From Phytohabitans sp036906915 (GTDB lineage Bacteria; Actinomycetota; Actinomycetes; Mycobacteriales; Micromonosporaceae), in NCBI RefSeq assembly GCF_036906915.1, contig NZ_JBAKHX010000068.1:1-43954 (forward strand): a DNA stretch of 43,954 bases, given 5' to 3'. How positions within the stretch are numbered: the first letter of the stretch is position 1; each line of letters starts with the position of its first letter. Positions 1 through 7,611 of the stretch are shown here, one piece after another. The position numbers were made by a program, and so were the translations under genes. The notes beneath the pieces were generated by a model. That model saw only the letters and a program-made list of their open reading frames with translations. It ran no database searches and was not told the origin of the DNA.

Positions 1-14
1 GTCGTGATCGTCAT
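1..14 (-). CDS. Start of a gene cut by the left edge, possibly an IS256-family transposase
   Basis: Only the first codons (MTIT) are inside the window. The start is supported by an AAGGAGAG ribosome binding site about nine bases upstream on the minus strand. The leader carries two GTGTAA copies 14 bp apart, and GTGTAAAA is common in IS256-family termini. The transposase idea rests on that alone and is weak. Confidence 0.35.
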
Positions 15-39
15 CAGGTGCTCTCTCCTTGATCAGGAG

Positions 40-59
40 TTACACCGATCTTTTTACAC
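40..59 (-). repeat. TTACAC direct repeat, possible IS end or operator
   Basis: TTACAC occurs at 40-45 and 54-59, a 14-bp period, in the leader of the gene leaving the left edge. It could be a transposon terminus (IS256-like) or a regulatory direct repeat. The sequence does not decide between them. Confidence 0.3.
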
Positions 60-129
60 TCCCACGGCGGCGGCAGCGTAGATGAATGTGGTGTCGCCGG
101 GTCGGTAGGGTTGATCGGGAGGTGCGTGG

Positions 130-597
130 ATGAGTTTCCGGCTGGCGGCATATGCCGTGTGCATCGAGGATGGGCACGTACTGCTCGCCCACTGTGTTTC
201 GCCGACGGGGGACACAAGCTGGACCCTTCCGGGCGGTAGGGTCGAGCAGTCGGAGGATCCGTTCGATGCGGTGGTGCGCGAGGTCGCCGAGGAGACGGGC
301 AGCGAGGCGGTGGTCGAGCGCTTGCTGGGCGTGGACTCGCGGGTGATTCCCGCCGCGGAGGCGCGGTTAGGGATCGAGCACCAGAACGTCGGTATCTTCT
401 ACCAGGTCCGGATCACCGGCGGCGTCCTGCGGCCCGAGCCGAACGGCGTGACGATCGAGTCGGTCTGGACGCCGATACCGGACGTCGCCGCTCTGTGCCG
501 CTCGTCGCTGGTCGACGTCGGTCTTGCCCTGGCGCGGACGCTTCCGGCAACCGGACACGTCGCTGCTGTTGCGGTCGGTGGTCTGATTCAGCACTGA
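130..597 (+). CDS. Nudix hydrolase
   Basis: A 155-residue single-domain Nudix protein that would hydrolyse a nucleoside diphosphate linked to another moiety, with Mg2+ or Mn2+ held by the Nudix box. The box runs from G36 to residue 58: G36, E42, R50-E51, E54-E55 and G57 are all present. The last consensus hydrophobic position is serine, a mild deviation. The ATG is preceded by GGGAGG at 117-122, seven bases upstream, so the start is firm. The gene stands alone between a gene leaving the left edge and a broken YdeI tail. Substrate cannot be deduced; MutT-like and ADP-ribose type enzymes are both possible. Confidence 0.9.
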   Translation: MSFRLAAYAVCIEDGHVLLAHCVSPTGDTSWTLPGGRVEQSEDPFDAVVREVAEETGSEAVVERLLGVDSRVIPAAEARLGIEHQNVGIFYQVRITGGVLRPEPNGVTIESVWTPIPDVAALCRSSLVDVGLALARTLPATGHVAAVAVGGLIQH

Positions 598-610
598 GTC
601 GGCGCGGTCC

Positions 611-724
611 TCACCGCTTCTGGCCGTTGCGGAACAGGGCGACGGTTTTCTCTATGCGTCGCTGGCGGGTCTCGGCGCCCTTCGCGGCTTCGAAGGTCGT
701 GCGCTTCGGCTGGGGCTCCGTCAT
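611..724 (-). pseudogene. YdeI/OmpD-associated protein, C-terminal remnant
   Basis: The 37-residue frame ends with a segment (FEAAKGAETRQRRIEKTV) typical of the extreme C-terminus of YdeI/OmpD-associated proteins, which are normally about 190 residues. The upstream domain is absent. The ATG at 724 may be fortuitous; GAGAAG lies just upstream. I read it as the surviving tail of a deleted gene, in keeping with the broken genes on either side. A genuine short protein cannot be excluded. Confidence 0.5.
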
Positions 725-825
725 CCGCTTCTCTTTTCCGATCGTCGCGTGAGCCGCTTGCCCGATGAGTTTGGGTGGGCCGGTTCGTCGTACCACATGA
801 CAGCCGACCGCTCAGGAGATTTACC

Positions 826-951
826 ATGCCCTCGATACAGCCCATTGTCAGCACGCCCGACCTCAAACGCCTGCGCGCCTTCTACGAGAAGGTGCTCGAC
901 GCCGACGGCAACATGCTCAACCTGACCAAGTGGATCGGTCCGTCCACATAG
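826..951 (+). pseudogene. VOC/glyoxalase-family gene with internal deletion (41 codons)
   Basis: The frame begins like a VOC-family protein (a strand followed by TPDLKRLRAFYEKVL) and then passes directly into the family's usual C-terminal segment (DADGNMLNLTKW). Full-length relatives are roughly 120-130 residues, so about 80-90 central residues, including most metal-site positions, appear to have been lost in frame. It keeps a good ribosome binding site (AGGAG, 814-818) eight bases from the ATG and a strong terminator after the stop, so it may still be expressed as a short peptide. Confidence 0.6.
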
Positions 952-968
952 GTCCGAGGTGCCCACGC

Positions 969-1011
969 GACGTGCACGGCTCCCACGTTGATCCTGGGAG
1001 CCGTGCACGTC
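969..1011. terminator. Perfect 17-bp hairpin, likely bidirectional terminator
   Basis: Arms 969-985 and 995-1011 are perfectly complementary over 17 bp with a 9-base loop. The hairpin lies 17 bases after the stop of the truncated VOC gene and immediately after the stop (1014-1016) of the minus-strand gene remnant, so it can serve convergent transcripts. There is no clear U-tract, as is usual in high-GC actinomycetes. Confidence 0.75.
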
Positions 1012-1013
1012 CG

Positions 1014-1342
1014 CTATGGCAGGACGCTCAGATGCACTTCAGTCCGCTGTCGAAGCTCTCCACAGGCCGGCGTACAGCCGCGCGAACCCGGGCACAGCGT
1101 CTCGGCCAGGCCGCTCAGCGAGGTACGCACCAGGGTGCGGGCGGTGGGCTGCGCGTCGCGGCGCCGCTCGTACACCTCCAGCCAGCTCGACACCGCTGCG
1201 GCTCGGCCAGTACGGCTCCCAACTGCTCGCCGATCTCCTCCAGCCGGGCCGCGCGCGCCACGACACGCTCCCGGTGCCGCTCGATGGCGGCCCGGGCCCC
1301 GCCGGGTATCGGCGGCCAGGACGACGTCATCCGGTTCCGCAC
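1014..1342 (-). pseudogene. Probable frameshifted gene, family not recognised
   Basis: Two minus-strand frames read as one protein if joined near 1200. The first (from 1342) is helix-rich and charged (RAAIERHRERVVARAARLEE). The second continues with AAVSSWLEVYERRRDAQPTA and runs to a TAG at 1014-1016. Codon use in both parts is normal for a high-GC gene. I do not recognise the family; the helical character would suit the C-terminal part of a regulator. It faces the terminator at 969-1011. Confidence 0.3.
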
Positions 1343-1524
1343 CTGGGCGCGTTAGTCCAAGGCGTCCTCCGGAAGGGCTGTGAGCTAATGCGCATGTGTT
1401 GCGTAAATCTACTGATGTTTACGTGACGTCTGGTCCGCAATACTCACCGTCATGGCAGGCCCACCCCGTCAAGGGGCGGGCCGCCCACAGTTCCGGCCAG
1501 GTCTCGAAGACCAAGGAGCGTGAT

Positions 1525-2331
1525 GTGGACGGGAAGTCCTGGGGACTCAAGGTGAAGGCCAGCGTGTCGCGCGGCGCCGCCGTGGCAGTGCTGGCGGTCG
1601 TGGCGGCGCTGCCTGGGGCCGTACCGGCTCAGGCGGTCGGCTTCGACCAGGTGAAGAGGATGGGCCAAGAGGCTTTCAGCCTGTATATGGCACACCGCCG
1701 CGGCGAGCTGACCGACGAGCAGCTCTACGCGGCGGTGCGGCAGTTCGTCGACATCGTTGGCGAGGCGGAGGACGCCATCATCTCGCACATGGACGCGGTC
1801 GCCTCGGCTCAATGGGTCGGCGCGGCCCAGCACGCGATCCTGGAGGTCCCTTCCCTGCCGGACCTCACCGAGGACAACGCGGAGGAGTTCGCGCTGGAGA
1901 TCAGCCTGTACGCGCGCCAGGCCAAGGCCACCTTCGACGAGCTTTCCTCCGAAGCCGTGGCCGACCGTCTCGGCTTCGCCATCGCCTCGCTCTACGCGGT
2001 CGCGCTCGAAGCGCGGGTCTGGGGCAACCTCAACACGAGCACCACGTTCATGCCGAACTACAAGGCGGCGATGAAGGCGATCGCCGATCGGCTGGAGCCG
2101 CGGTGCACCGGGCCGCGGGAAGGTGACATGGACTACCACCCATCGATCTACCACCAGGTGTACGAGTGCGTCACGCCCAACGGCATCGTGACCCTCCAGG
2201 ACTACCAGGTCGATGGTGTGTGGCGTGAAGGGCCGTACACCCCGGAGACGCTCAAGGCCACGGCCGGCGCGAGTTCCAGCTGGGCGATTGCCAAGGACGT
2301 CCTGCGACGCATGGAAAACGAAGGGATCTGA
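1525..2331 (+). CDS. Secreted protein, first of a paralogous pair
   Basis: A 268-residue protein with a Sec-type signal peptide: basic N-terminus, hydrophobic core at about residues 18-31 and an AQA cleavage site at 35-37. I place the start at GTG 1525 because AAGGAG lies at 1513-1518; longer starts would add an unlikely 43-residue leader. The mature part is mostly helical with two cysteines near the C-terminus. Residues after the signal align with the next gene (in both, a helix ending HMDA, then an AxHAxLE motif), so the two are tandem duplicates two bases apart, presumably co-transcribed. I know no function for the family. Export and pairing suggest a cell-surface or extracellular role. 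Confidence 0.8.
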   Translation: MDGKSWGLKVKASVSRGAAVAVLAVVAALPGAVPAQAVGFDQVKRMGQEAFSLYMAHRRGELTDEQLYAAVRQFVDIVGEAEDAIISHMDAVASAQWVGAAQHAILEVPSLPDLTEDNAEEFALEISLYARQAKATFDELSSEAVADRLGFAIASLYAVALEARVWGNLNTSTTFMPNYKAAMKAIADRLEPRCTGPREGDMDYHPSIYHQVYECVTPNGIVTLQDYQVDGVWREGPYTPETLKATAGASSSWAIAKDVLRRMENEGI

Positions 2332-2333
2332 GC

Positions 2334-3206
2334 GTGAAGGCCATGCTGAAGAGGTTGGCGGTGCGAGGGGTGGTCGCCACGGTGGCGGTCACCGGGATCG
2401 CGGTGCCGACCGCCCCGCGGCCGGCGCAGGCGGTGGACCCGGCCACGTTCATCCAGATAGCGCAGTACGCCTACGCCGCGTACAACCTCTACAACGAATC
2501 GAGGAGCGGTGGGCTGACGCTCGAACTGGCGGTCGGCATGATGATCAACGAGGTCCGCCGGTCCGAGCAGGCGATCAAGAACCACATGGACGCGCTGACC
2601 GTCGCCGAGGTCCGCGGCTGTGCTGAGCACGCCATGCTGGAGTTCGTCGAGAGCCCGGAGTTCTCGCTGAGCCTGAAGCAGCGATTCGCGCAGGACGCCA
2701 CCGCCTGTGTCACGGCCATCAACGCCCGCTACGACGCGGTCGCGGGGAACTACAACTACGCGGCCCTGCGCGACCTCGCCGTCCTCATGGTCACGCTGGG
2801 GCCGGTCGCGCTGGCGGCGCGGGCGCAGGCCCGCCTTCAGACCGCGCAACTGGAGCAGTACCTGATCCCGGTCTTCAACAAGATGCTGAGCACGTTCCAG
2901 GTGTCCTGCCACATGTACTTCGACCGGTTCTACCTGCCGATCCCGGACGAGGAGAACGTCTGGCAGGTCTACCCCGAGCTGTACATCCCCGGCTTCTTCG
3001 TGTGCGGGGAACACCATGATGGAGCGATGGCGCAGCGGCACGAGTACGCGCTGTGGTACTGGGGGGCGTTCAAAGCCTTCCCCGATCCGGCCAATCCTGG
3101 CCGGATGCTGGACTACTACCCGCACTTCCAACTGCTTCGCGACGAGGTCGCGCAACGGTCGCTGAACGGGCTACTCACGGCGGCCGTAGCGGAGCTCCAG
3201 TCCTAA
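2334..3206 (+). CDS. Secreted protein, second of a paralogous pair
   Basis: A 290-residue protein starting at GTG 2334, two bases after the preceding stop. The signal peptide has a KAMLKR basic start, a hydrophobic core at about residues 12-25 and an AQA site at 31-33. The mature region shares the helical layout and the HMDA...AEHAMLE stretch with the upstream paralogue but is longer, and has four cysteines that could form two disulfides. Tyrosine-rich segments (QYAYAAYNLYNE) follow the cleavage site. A strong hairpin follows the stop. The function is unknown; no catalytic motif is visible. Confidence 0.8.
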   Translation: MKAMLKRLAVRGVVATVAVTGIAVPTAPRPAQAVDPATFIQIAQYAYAAYNLYNESRSGGLTLELAVGMMINEVRRSEQAIKNHMDALTVAEVRGCAEHAMLEFVESPEFSLSLKQRFAQDATACVTAINARYDAVAGNYNYAALRDLAVLMVTLGPVALAARAQARLQTAQLEQYLIPVFNKMLSTFQVSCHMYFDRFYLPIPDEENVWQVYPELYIPGFFVCGEHHDGAMAQRHEYALWYWGAFKAFPDPANPGRMLDYYPHFQLLRDEVAQRSLNGLLTAAVAELQS

Positions 3207-3228
3207 TTGGGCTGCCGCGACGTCCGTC

Positions 3229-3263
3229 GAGGGTGAGGCCGTTGCTCCCGCGGCCTCACCCTC
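3229..3263 (+). terminator. 13-bp perfect hairpin after the secreted pair
   Basis: Arms 3229-3241 and 3251-3263 pair perfectly (13 bp, mostly G-C) around a 9-base loop, 22 bases after the stop at 3206. It is most simply the terminator of the two-gene secreted-protein operon. Confidence 0.75.
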
Positions 3264-3481
3264 CGCCGTGGCGCGGAAGGCGCGAATCGGTGTACTTGTG
3301 CCGATTCTTGGATAGCTCCGTGGCGGTGCCGCGCCGCGAGCGAAATACTCGATTCCATGAATCCACGGGGGATGACAATGGACCGCGCCTGGACGCCGGG
3401 CATCGACACCGGCGGCGACCCGTCCGTTCTGACGTAGCGCATCGGCCGGCGGATGCTGCGAATCTGTGCACGCACAGGCGC

Positions 3482-3586
3482 CTATCGGCGGCGCGTGTTT
3501 GCCCAGACGATCGCTCCAACAACGATAACGATCGTCGTGATTAGACAGCAGACTATGGAAAGATGCCACGGCTTCAGTGCGCCCAT
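3482..3586 (-). CDS. 34-residue single-span membrane peptide
   Basis: ATG at 3586 opens a 34-codon frame: a short cytoplasmic start (MGALKPWH), a hydrophobic span at about residues 9-29 containing a Cys-Cys pair, and a basic tail ending RRR. The positive-inside rule would put the tail in the cytoplasm. An AGGGTGAG ribosome binding site lies just upstream. It sits 85 bases downstream of the BFN-FHA gene on the same strand and may be co-transcribed. Similar tiny membrane proteins with a KPWH-like start are common in actinomycetes; their role is not known to me. Confidence 0.6.
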   Translation of the reverse strand: MGALKPWHLSIVCCLITTIVIVVGAIVWANTRRR

Positions 3587-3671
3587 GGCTGCTCACCCTA
3601 GCGCCATGTTTGGTGGTGGCGCTGACCGCTCGGGCGGGTGGTGCGTACGGGATCGGACGGGCTGGCTGCGG

Positions 3672-4481
3672 TCACCTGGCCACGAACGTAAGCCGGTATC
3701 GTCCGATGCGGATCTCGTCGCCCGTCGCCAGCACGGTGGTCTCAACTCGCTCTCCGTTGACGTATGTCCCGTTGAGACTGTCGAGGTCGGAGACGGTGTA
3801 TCCGACCTCTTGGCGGCGGAAGTCGGCGTGCTTGCGGGACACGGTCGCACCGTCGAGAACGATCTCGTTGCCACCGTCGCGTCCGCAGGTGACCATTTCC
3901 GCGTCGAGCACGAACACTGCGCCGGCCCCGGGACCCTGGCGGATCTGCAGGGTCGCAGCGCCGGCCGATGGTTGCACCGCCGGCGCCTCACCGTCGTCGG
4001 CCGCACTCATGTGGATTGCTTCCATCTGCGTCGTCTCGTCGGGGTCGACCAGCCGGTACGCCGAGGTCGGGGCCGGGTCGGCGAGACTGCGCCGGGTGTT
4101 GAGGCTGTCCGCCGCTTCGGCCGCCACACCTTCGGCGGCGAGCACGGCGTCGGCGCAGCGGATCGGCAACCCGGCCTCCAGCGCGAGCGACACCGCCTCT
4201 AGCGGTGCTGCGGGCACCCGCACGCCGTTTCCGACGACCAGGACCACCCGCTCGGGGCCAGCCGCCGCCTCGCCGATCTCCACGTACCGGGCCGGTGCAC
4301 CCACCGCGTCCAGAAGGTCACGCACCAGGCCGGCGCTCACACCCACCCTGGACCGCTGGGCCGTCCCCGGCGCGGTGGCGGTGAGCGGCAGATAGCGGTC
4401 ACTTTCCGGGTCCTTCAAAAGCACCATCGCTGGCTCGTGCCACGATTCCGCCCGCATTTCGACCACAGCCAGCTCTGGCAT
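3672..4481 (-). CDS. BFN/DUF151-like domain fused to a GarA-like FHA domain
   Basis: A 269-residue protein. Residues 1-120 follow the bifunctional-nuclease (DUF151) fold pattern: MPELAVVEMR start, the MVLLK...DRYLPL block, the GLVRDLLDAVGA helix and the PLEAVSLALEAGLPI helix. The usual WIG..EA block and part of the following loop are altered, so nuclease activity is doubtful. Residues 175-269 are an FHA phosphothreonine-binding domain very like GarA/OdhI, with GR at 200-201, SRKH at 215-218 and SLNGTYVNG at 235-243. The linker contains ETT (149-151), placed like the PknB/PknG phosphorylation motif of GarA. The start at 4481 has a G-rich site just upstream; longer frames lack homology. In many actinomycetes garA and a BFN gene are close neighbours around ftsR, so this fusion links them. 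A signalling role is inferred. Confidence 0.8.
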   Translation of the reverse strand: MPELAVVEMRAESWHEPAMVLLKDPESDRYLPLTATAPGTAQRSRVGVSAGLVRDLLDAVGAPARYVEIGEAAAGPERVVLVVGNGVRVPAAPLEAVSLALEAGLPIRCADAVLAAEGVAAEAADSLNTRRSLADPAPTSAYRLVDPDETTQMEAIHMSAADDGEAPAVQPSAGAATLQIRQGPGAGAVFVLDAEMVTCGRDGGNEIVLDGATVSRKHADFRRQEVGYTVSDLDSLNGTYVNGERVETTVLATGDEIRIGRYRLTFVAR

Positions 4482-4955
4482 CCGTCCCCCAACCCGTCGT
4501 TCCGACTGCGTCGAGGGTAGGGCCCGGCACGCGAGATTGCCTAGCGGCCCAGGTTGGGACAGCGGTGCTTTTTCGAAGCTGCCCACACACGTCTTGGTGA
4601 TGGGCTTGTCCATCGACCGGTGGACGCGACGTTCGATAGGTCGATCCTGTCGGCGCGGGCAGGGCGTCCGCCAACGCGCTGGTGCCGGCGGGGCTCGGGC
4701 CGCGGCAGCCTACTGCCGCCATCGGCCGGTCCTCGGCAACGGCTCGGCAGGTCGGCCAGCCAGACCGCCGAAGCCTGGACCACCCCGGCGCAGCTCGCCG
4801 CCTGGACCGCACCCGGCGGCCCGCGCACGTACCAGATGCTCTACCGCTTCACCCACGCCGATGCGCGTGTGGCTTGACCTGGTTTGACGGAACCCTGTCT
4901 GGGCTTCCAGACTGGCCACGGCACACTGTGATCACACGCACCTGCGAGGTGGTTG
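4482..4955. other. Gap with no convincing gene
   Basis: No frame here has both a start signal and recognisable homology. A plus-strand stretch ending at 4877 (AEAWTTPAQLAAWTAPGG and what follows) looks protein-like at its C-terminal end but has no credible upstream part, so it may be debris. The region must also hold the promoters for the BFN-FHA gene (minus) and plsB (plus); I could not single out -10/-35 elements. Confidence 0.4.
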
Positions 4956-6731
4956 ATGTCCTCGGACACCCCTGAGGTCGTCCAGCTACTGGCCGATGAC
5001 GGGTTCGCCGGCCGGCTGGCCGAGCTGGCCCGGTCGCTCGGTCGCGACCCGGGCGAGGTGAGCGCCGAGGCCGCCGGCTACCTGCGCGAGATGGGTGCGG
5101 TGCACACCGCCCGCGCCATGAGCGCCTGGTCCAGGTTCACGAGGTGGATGTTTCGCGCACACGAGCTGCTCGTGGATGAGGAGGCCGCGCGCCGGCTGCA
5201 CCGGCTGGACCGCAAGTATTCGCTGCTGTTCCTGTTCTCCCATCGGTCGTATTTGGACGGTGCGGCGGTGCCGGTGGCACTGGACCGGCATGGGTTGAGC
5301 CCGGCGTACACCCTTGGCGGGTCGAACCTCAACTTCTTCCCCGTCAACCACCTGGCCCGCCGCTCCGGCATCGTCTACATTCGCCGGTCGACGCACGACC
5401 AGCCGGTGTACAAGCTCGCGTTGCGCGCCTACATCGGCCAACTGATCCGCAACCGCAAGAACCTCAGCTGGTCGATCGAGGGCGGGCGGACCCGCACGGG
5501 CAAGCTGCGGCCACCGACGTATGGCATCGTGCGCTATGTGGTGGACGCGCTCGAGGCCGCCCCGGACACCGAAGCCCTGATCGTTCCCGTGTCCATCGTG
5601 TACGAGCAGTTGCACGAGGTCGGGTCGATGACCGCCGAGGCGCGCGGGTCCAGAAAGCGGCCCGAGGACATCCGCTGGCTGGTCAACTTCGCCCGGCTGC
5701 AGGCCAACCGGCTCGGCCGGGCCTACCTGGACTTCGGCGAGCCAGTGCCGCTGCGCGAGCGGATAGCCGAGCTCCGCGGCGCGGATCAGCAGGGGCGGCA
5801 CGTCGTCGAACGGATCGCCCTCGACACGTCGCACCGCATCAACCAGGCGACCCCGGTCACCGTCACGGCGGTCGTGTGCCTCGCGATGCTGGCCGCCGAC
5901 CGGGCGCTCACCCTGGACGGGGTGCTTGAGACCGTCGCGCCGATGGCGGGCTACATCGAGTCCCGGCGCTGGCCCGTGGCGGGCGCGGCAAACCTCACCG
6001 ACCGGGCCACCGTCCGCCGCACGTTGCAGGAGCTGGTCGCCTCCGGCGTGCTGACCAGCTACGACGGCGGCACCGACACGGTGTGGGTGATCGGCCCGGG
6101 CCAACACCTGGTGGCCGCGTTCTACCGCAACACGGCGATCCACATGCTGGTCGACCGGGCGATCGGCGAACTCGCGCTGGTCGCCGCGACGGAAGGCGGT
6201 CCGGACGGCCTGGCCACGGCGACCGAGGAAGCGCTGCGACTGCGGGACCTGCTGAAGTTCGACTTCTTCTTCGCCCGCCGCCGAGACTTCGCGGAGCAGA
6301 TGGCGCTGGAGTTGGCGATCATCGAGCCGGGCGGTGGCGGGCTGCACGAGTTCACCCCGGCCAATGCGCGCCGTTGGCTGGAGCACGGCAAGCCGCTAGT
6401 CGCCCCGCTGGTGCTGCGGCCGTACCTCGACGCCTACCACCTCGTAGCCGATCGGCTCGCCGCCTGGGAGGACGAGGAGGTCGACGAGCCCAGGTTCCTC
6501 GACGAGTGCCTGCGAGTCGGCAAGCAGTGGGCGTTGCAGGGGCGACTGGCCAGCGAAGAGTCGGTTTCGCTGGAACTGTTCAAGCCGGCGCTGCACCTGG
6601 CCCGTCACCGCGGTCTGCTCGATTCGAGCGCATCAGATCTGCGGCAGCGTCGCGCGGACTTTCGCGACGAGCTGCGCGAGACGGTCCGCCGGGTGACCGT
6701 GGTCGCCGAACTGGCGCAGCAGAAACCGTGA
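4956..6731 (+). CDS. plsB: Glycerol-3-phosphate 1-O-acyltransferase, PlsB type
   Basis: A 591-residue member of the PlsB/GPAT family, which acylates sn-glycerol-3-phosphate at position 1 at the cytoplasmic membrane, the first step of phospholipid and triacylglycerol synthesis. All four acyltransferase blocks are visible: HRSYLDG (H96 and D101, the catalytic HX4D pair), GSNLNFFPVNHLARRSG with YIRRS (122-145), IEGGRTRTGKLRPP (174-187) and IVPVSIVYEQ (209-218). The C-terminal half is the helical extension usual in PlsB. ATG 4956 is chosen because GAGG lies six bases upstream; a TTG one codon earlier is too close to it. The next gene begins 13 bases after the stop, suggesting an operon. Actinomycetes often have several PlsB paralogues, so this copy may not be the housekeeping one. 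Confidence 0.88.
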   Translation: MSSDTPEVVQLLADDGFAGRLAELARSLGRDPGEVSAEAAGYLREMGAVHTARAMSAWSRFTRWMFRAHELLVDEEAARRLHRLDRKYSLLFLFSHRSYLDGAAVPVALDRHGLSPAYTLGGSNLNFFPVNHLARRSGIVYIRRSTHDQPVYKLALRAYIGQLIRNRKNLSWSIEGGRTRTGKLRPPTYGIVRYVVDALEAAPDTEALIVPVSIVYEQLHEVGSMTAEARGSRKRPEDIRWLVNFARLQANRLGRAYLDFGEPVPLRERIAELRGADQQGRHVVERIALDTSHRINQATPVTVTAVVCLAMLAADRALTLDGVLETVAPMAGYIESRRWPVAGAANLTDRATVRRTLQELVASGVLTSYDGGTDTVWVIGPGQHLVAAFYRNTAIHMLVDRAIGELALVAATEGGPDGLATATEEALRLRDLLKFDFFFARRRDFAEQMALELAIIEPGGGGLHEFTPANARRWLEHGKPLVAPLVLRPYLDAYHLVADRLAAWEDEEVDEPRFLDECLRVGKQWALQGRLASEESVSLELFKPALHLARHRGLLDSSASDLRQRRADFRDELRETVRRVTVVAELAQQKP

Positions 6732-6744
6732 TATCCCTGGTGCC

Positions 6745-7509
6745 GTGGGACGAAGCGAGTTCTCTGCGTCGGCCGCCGTCAAGGATCTGGAGCGGCGCTG
6801 GGGGCTGACCCTGGTCTCGTTCGCGCCGAGCGGGGCGGCAGCCCGGATTCTGCGGCTTCAGCAGCTCGTTCAGAAGCTGCTGGACGGCCATCTGGCCGCA
6901 GATCCAGACGAGCCTTTGGTCGAGTTCTACGACGTCGAACAGCTGCACTGCACACACCTGACCCTGACCCGCAGCGCTGCCTGGGGACCCGTTCGCCTCG
7001 CTGACTTCGTGAAGCCAGGTACCGACCCGCAACAGCTGTGTGACATCCTGGCGCGTGAGACGGAGGGACTCGGCACCATCACGGTCACGCTCGACCGGTT
7101 GGAGTTGTCCGACAACGGTTTCCAGCTGACCGGCGCCTGCGCCGACGGGGACTCGGTGGCACGCAGAGCCAGGTTGCTGCGCCGCCTGAACACGCGGCTG
7201 GCCAGATCCTTCAATCTGGGTCGGCGTGCGTGGGACACCGACCCAGCTCGGCATGGGTTCGTCCACATGCGCCTGGGCTTCATGAAGCGTCCTTGCGACG
7301 ACTACAAGGCACTCGTCGGCCAAGTGGCGAGGCTGTCCATCGATCCGATCACGCTCAGCTTCGCCGACATCACGCTGGTTCATCACCGTTACCGGTCGCT
7401 GCGCGCACCACATGCTGGATCGCTACGGTTCTCGCTGAACGGCCGGCCAGGGGGCGAAGGTGCGGCTCCGTCGTTCGAGCACCTCAATCTGTCGCCCGGT
7501 GCCGCCTGA
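6745..7509 (+). CDS. 2H phosphoesterase-like protein
   Basis: A 254-residue protein with two histidine motifs arranged as in the 2H (LigT/RNA cyclic phosphodiesterase) superfamily: HCTHLTLTR near residue 70 and HGFVHMRLGF near residue 172, about 100 residues apart. The first fits HxT well; the second is HMR instead of HxT/S, a departure that may change activity. GTG 6745 is the only in-frame start after the plsB stop, 13 bases away with a poor ribosome binding site, so translational coupling is likely. No membrane segment is visible. The substrate is unknown; cyclic or 2',5' phosphodiesters are usual for the superfamily. The tight link to plsB might mean a lipid-related role, which is only inference. 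Confidence 0.55.
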   Translation: MGRSEFSASAAVKDLERRWGLTLVSFAPSGAAARILRLQQLVQKLLDGHLAADPDEPLVEFYDVEQLHCTHLTLTRSAAWGPVRLADFVKPGTDPQQLCDILARETEGLGTITVTLDRLELSDNGFQLTGACADGDSVARRARLLRRLNTRLARSFNLGRRAWDTDPARHGFVHMRLGFMKRPCDDYKALVGQVARLSIDPITLSFADITLVHHRYRSLRAPHAGSLRFSLNGRPGGEGAAPSFEHLNLSPGAA

Positions 7510-7611
7510 CGTGGACACGCCAGGCAGCACCGGCCCCGCCTACTTCCCTTTTCCGCCAAACCCGGAAATGATCGCGGGTCGAAGAGTGGGCAGGCGCGGC
7601 AGGGAGGCGTG

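Noticed and set aside
3357..3437. A 26-codon plus-strand frame (MNPRGMTMDRAWTPGIDTGG start)
   Set aside because: No ribosome binding site, no recognisable family and no context; too short to support.
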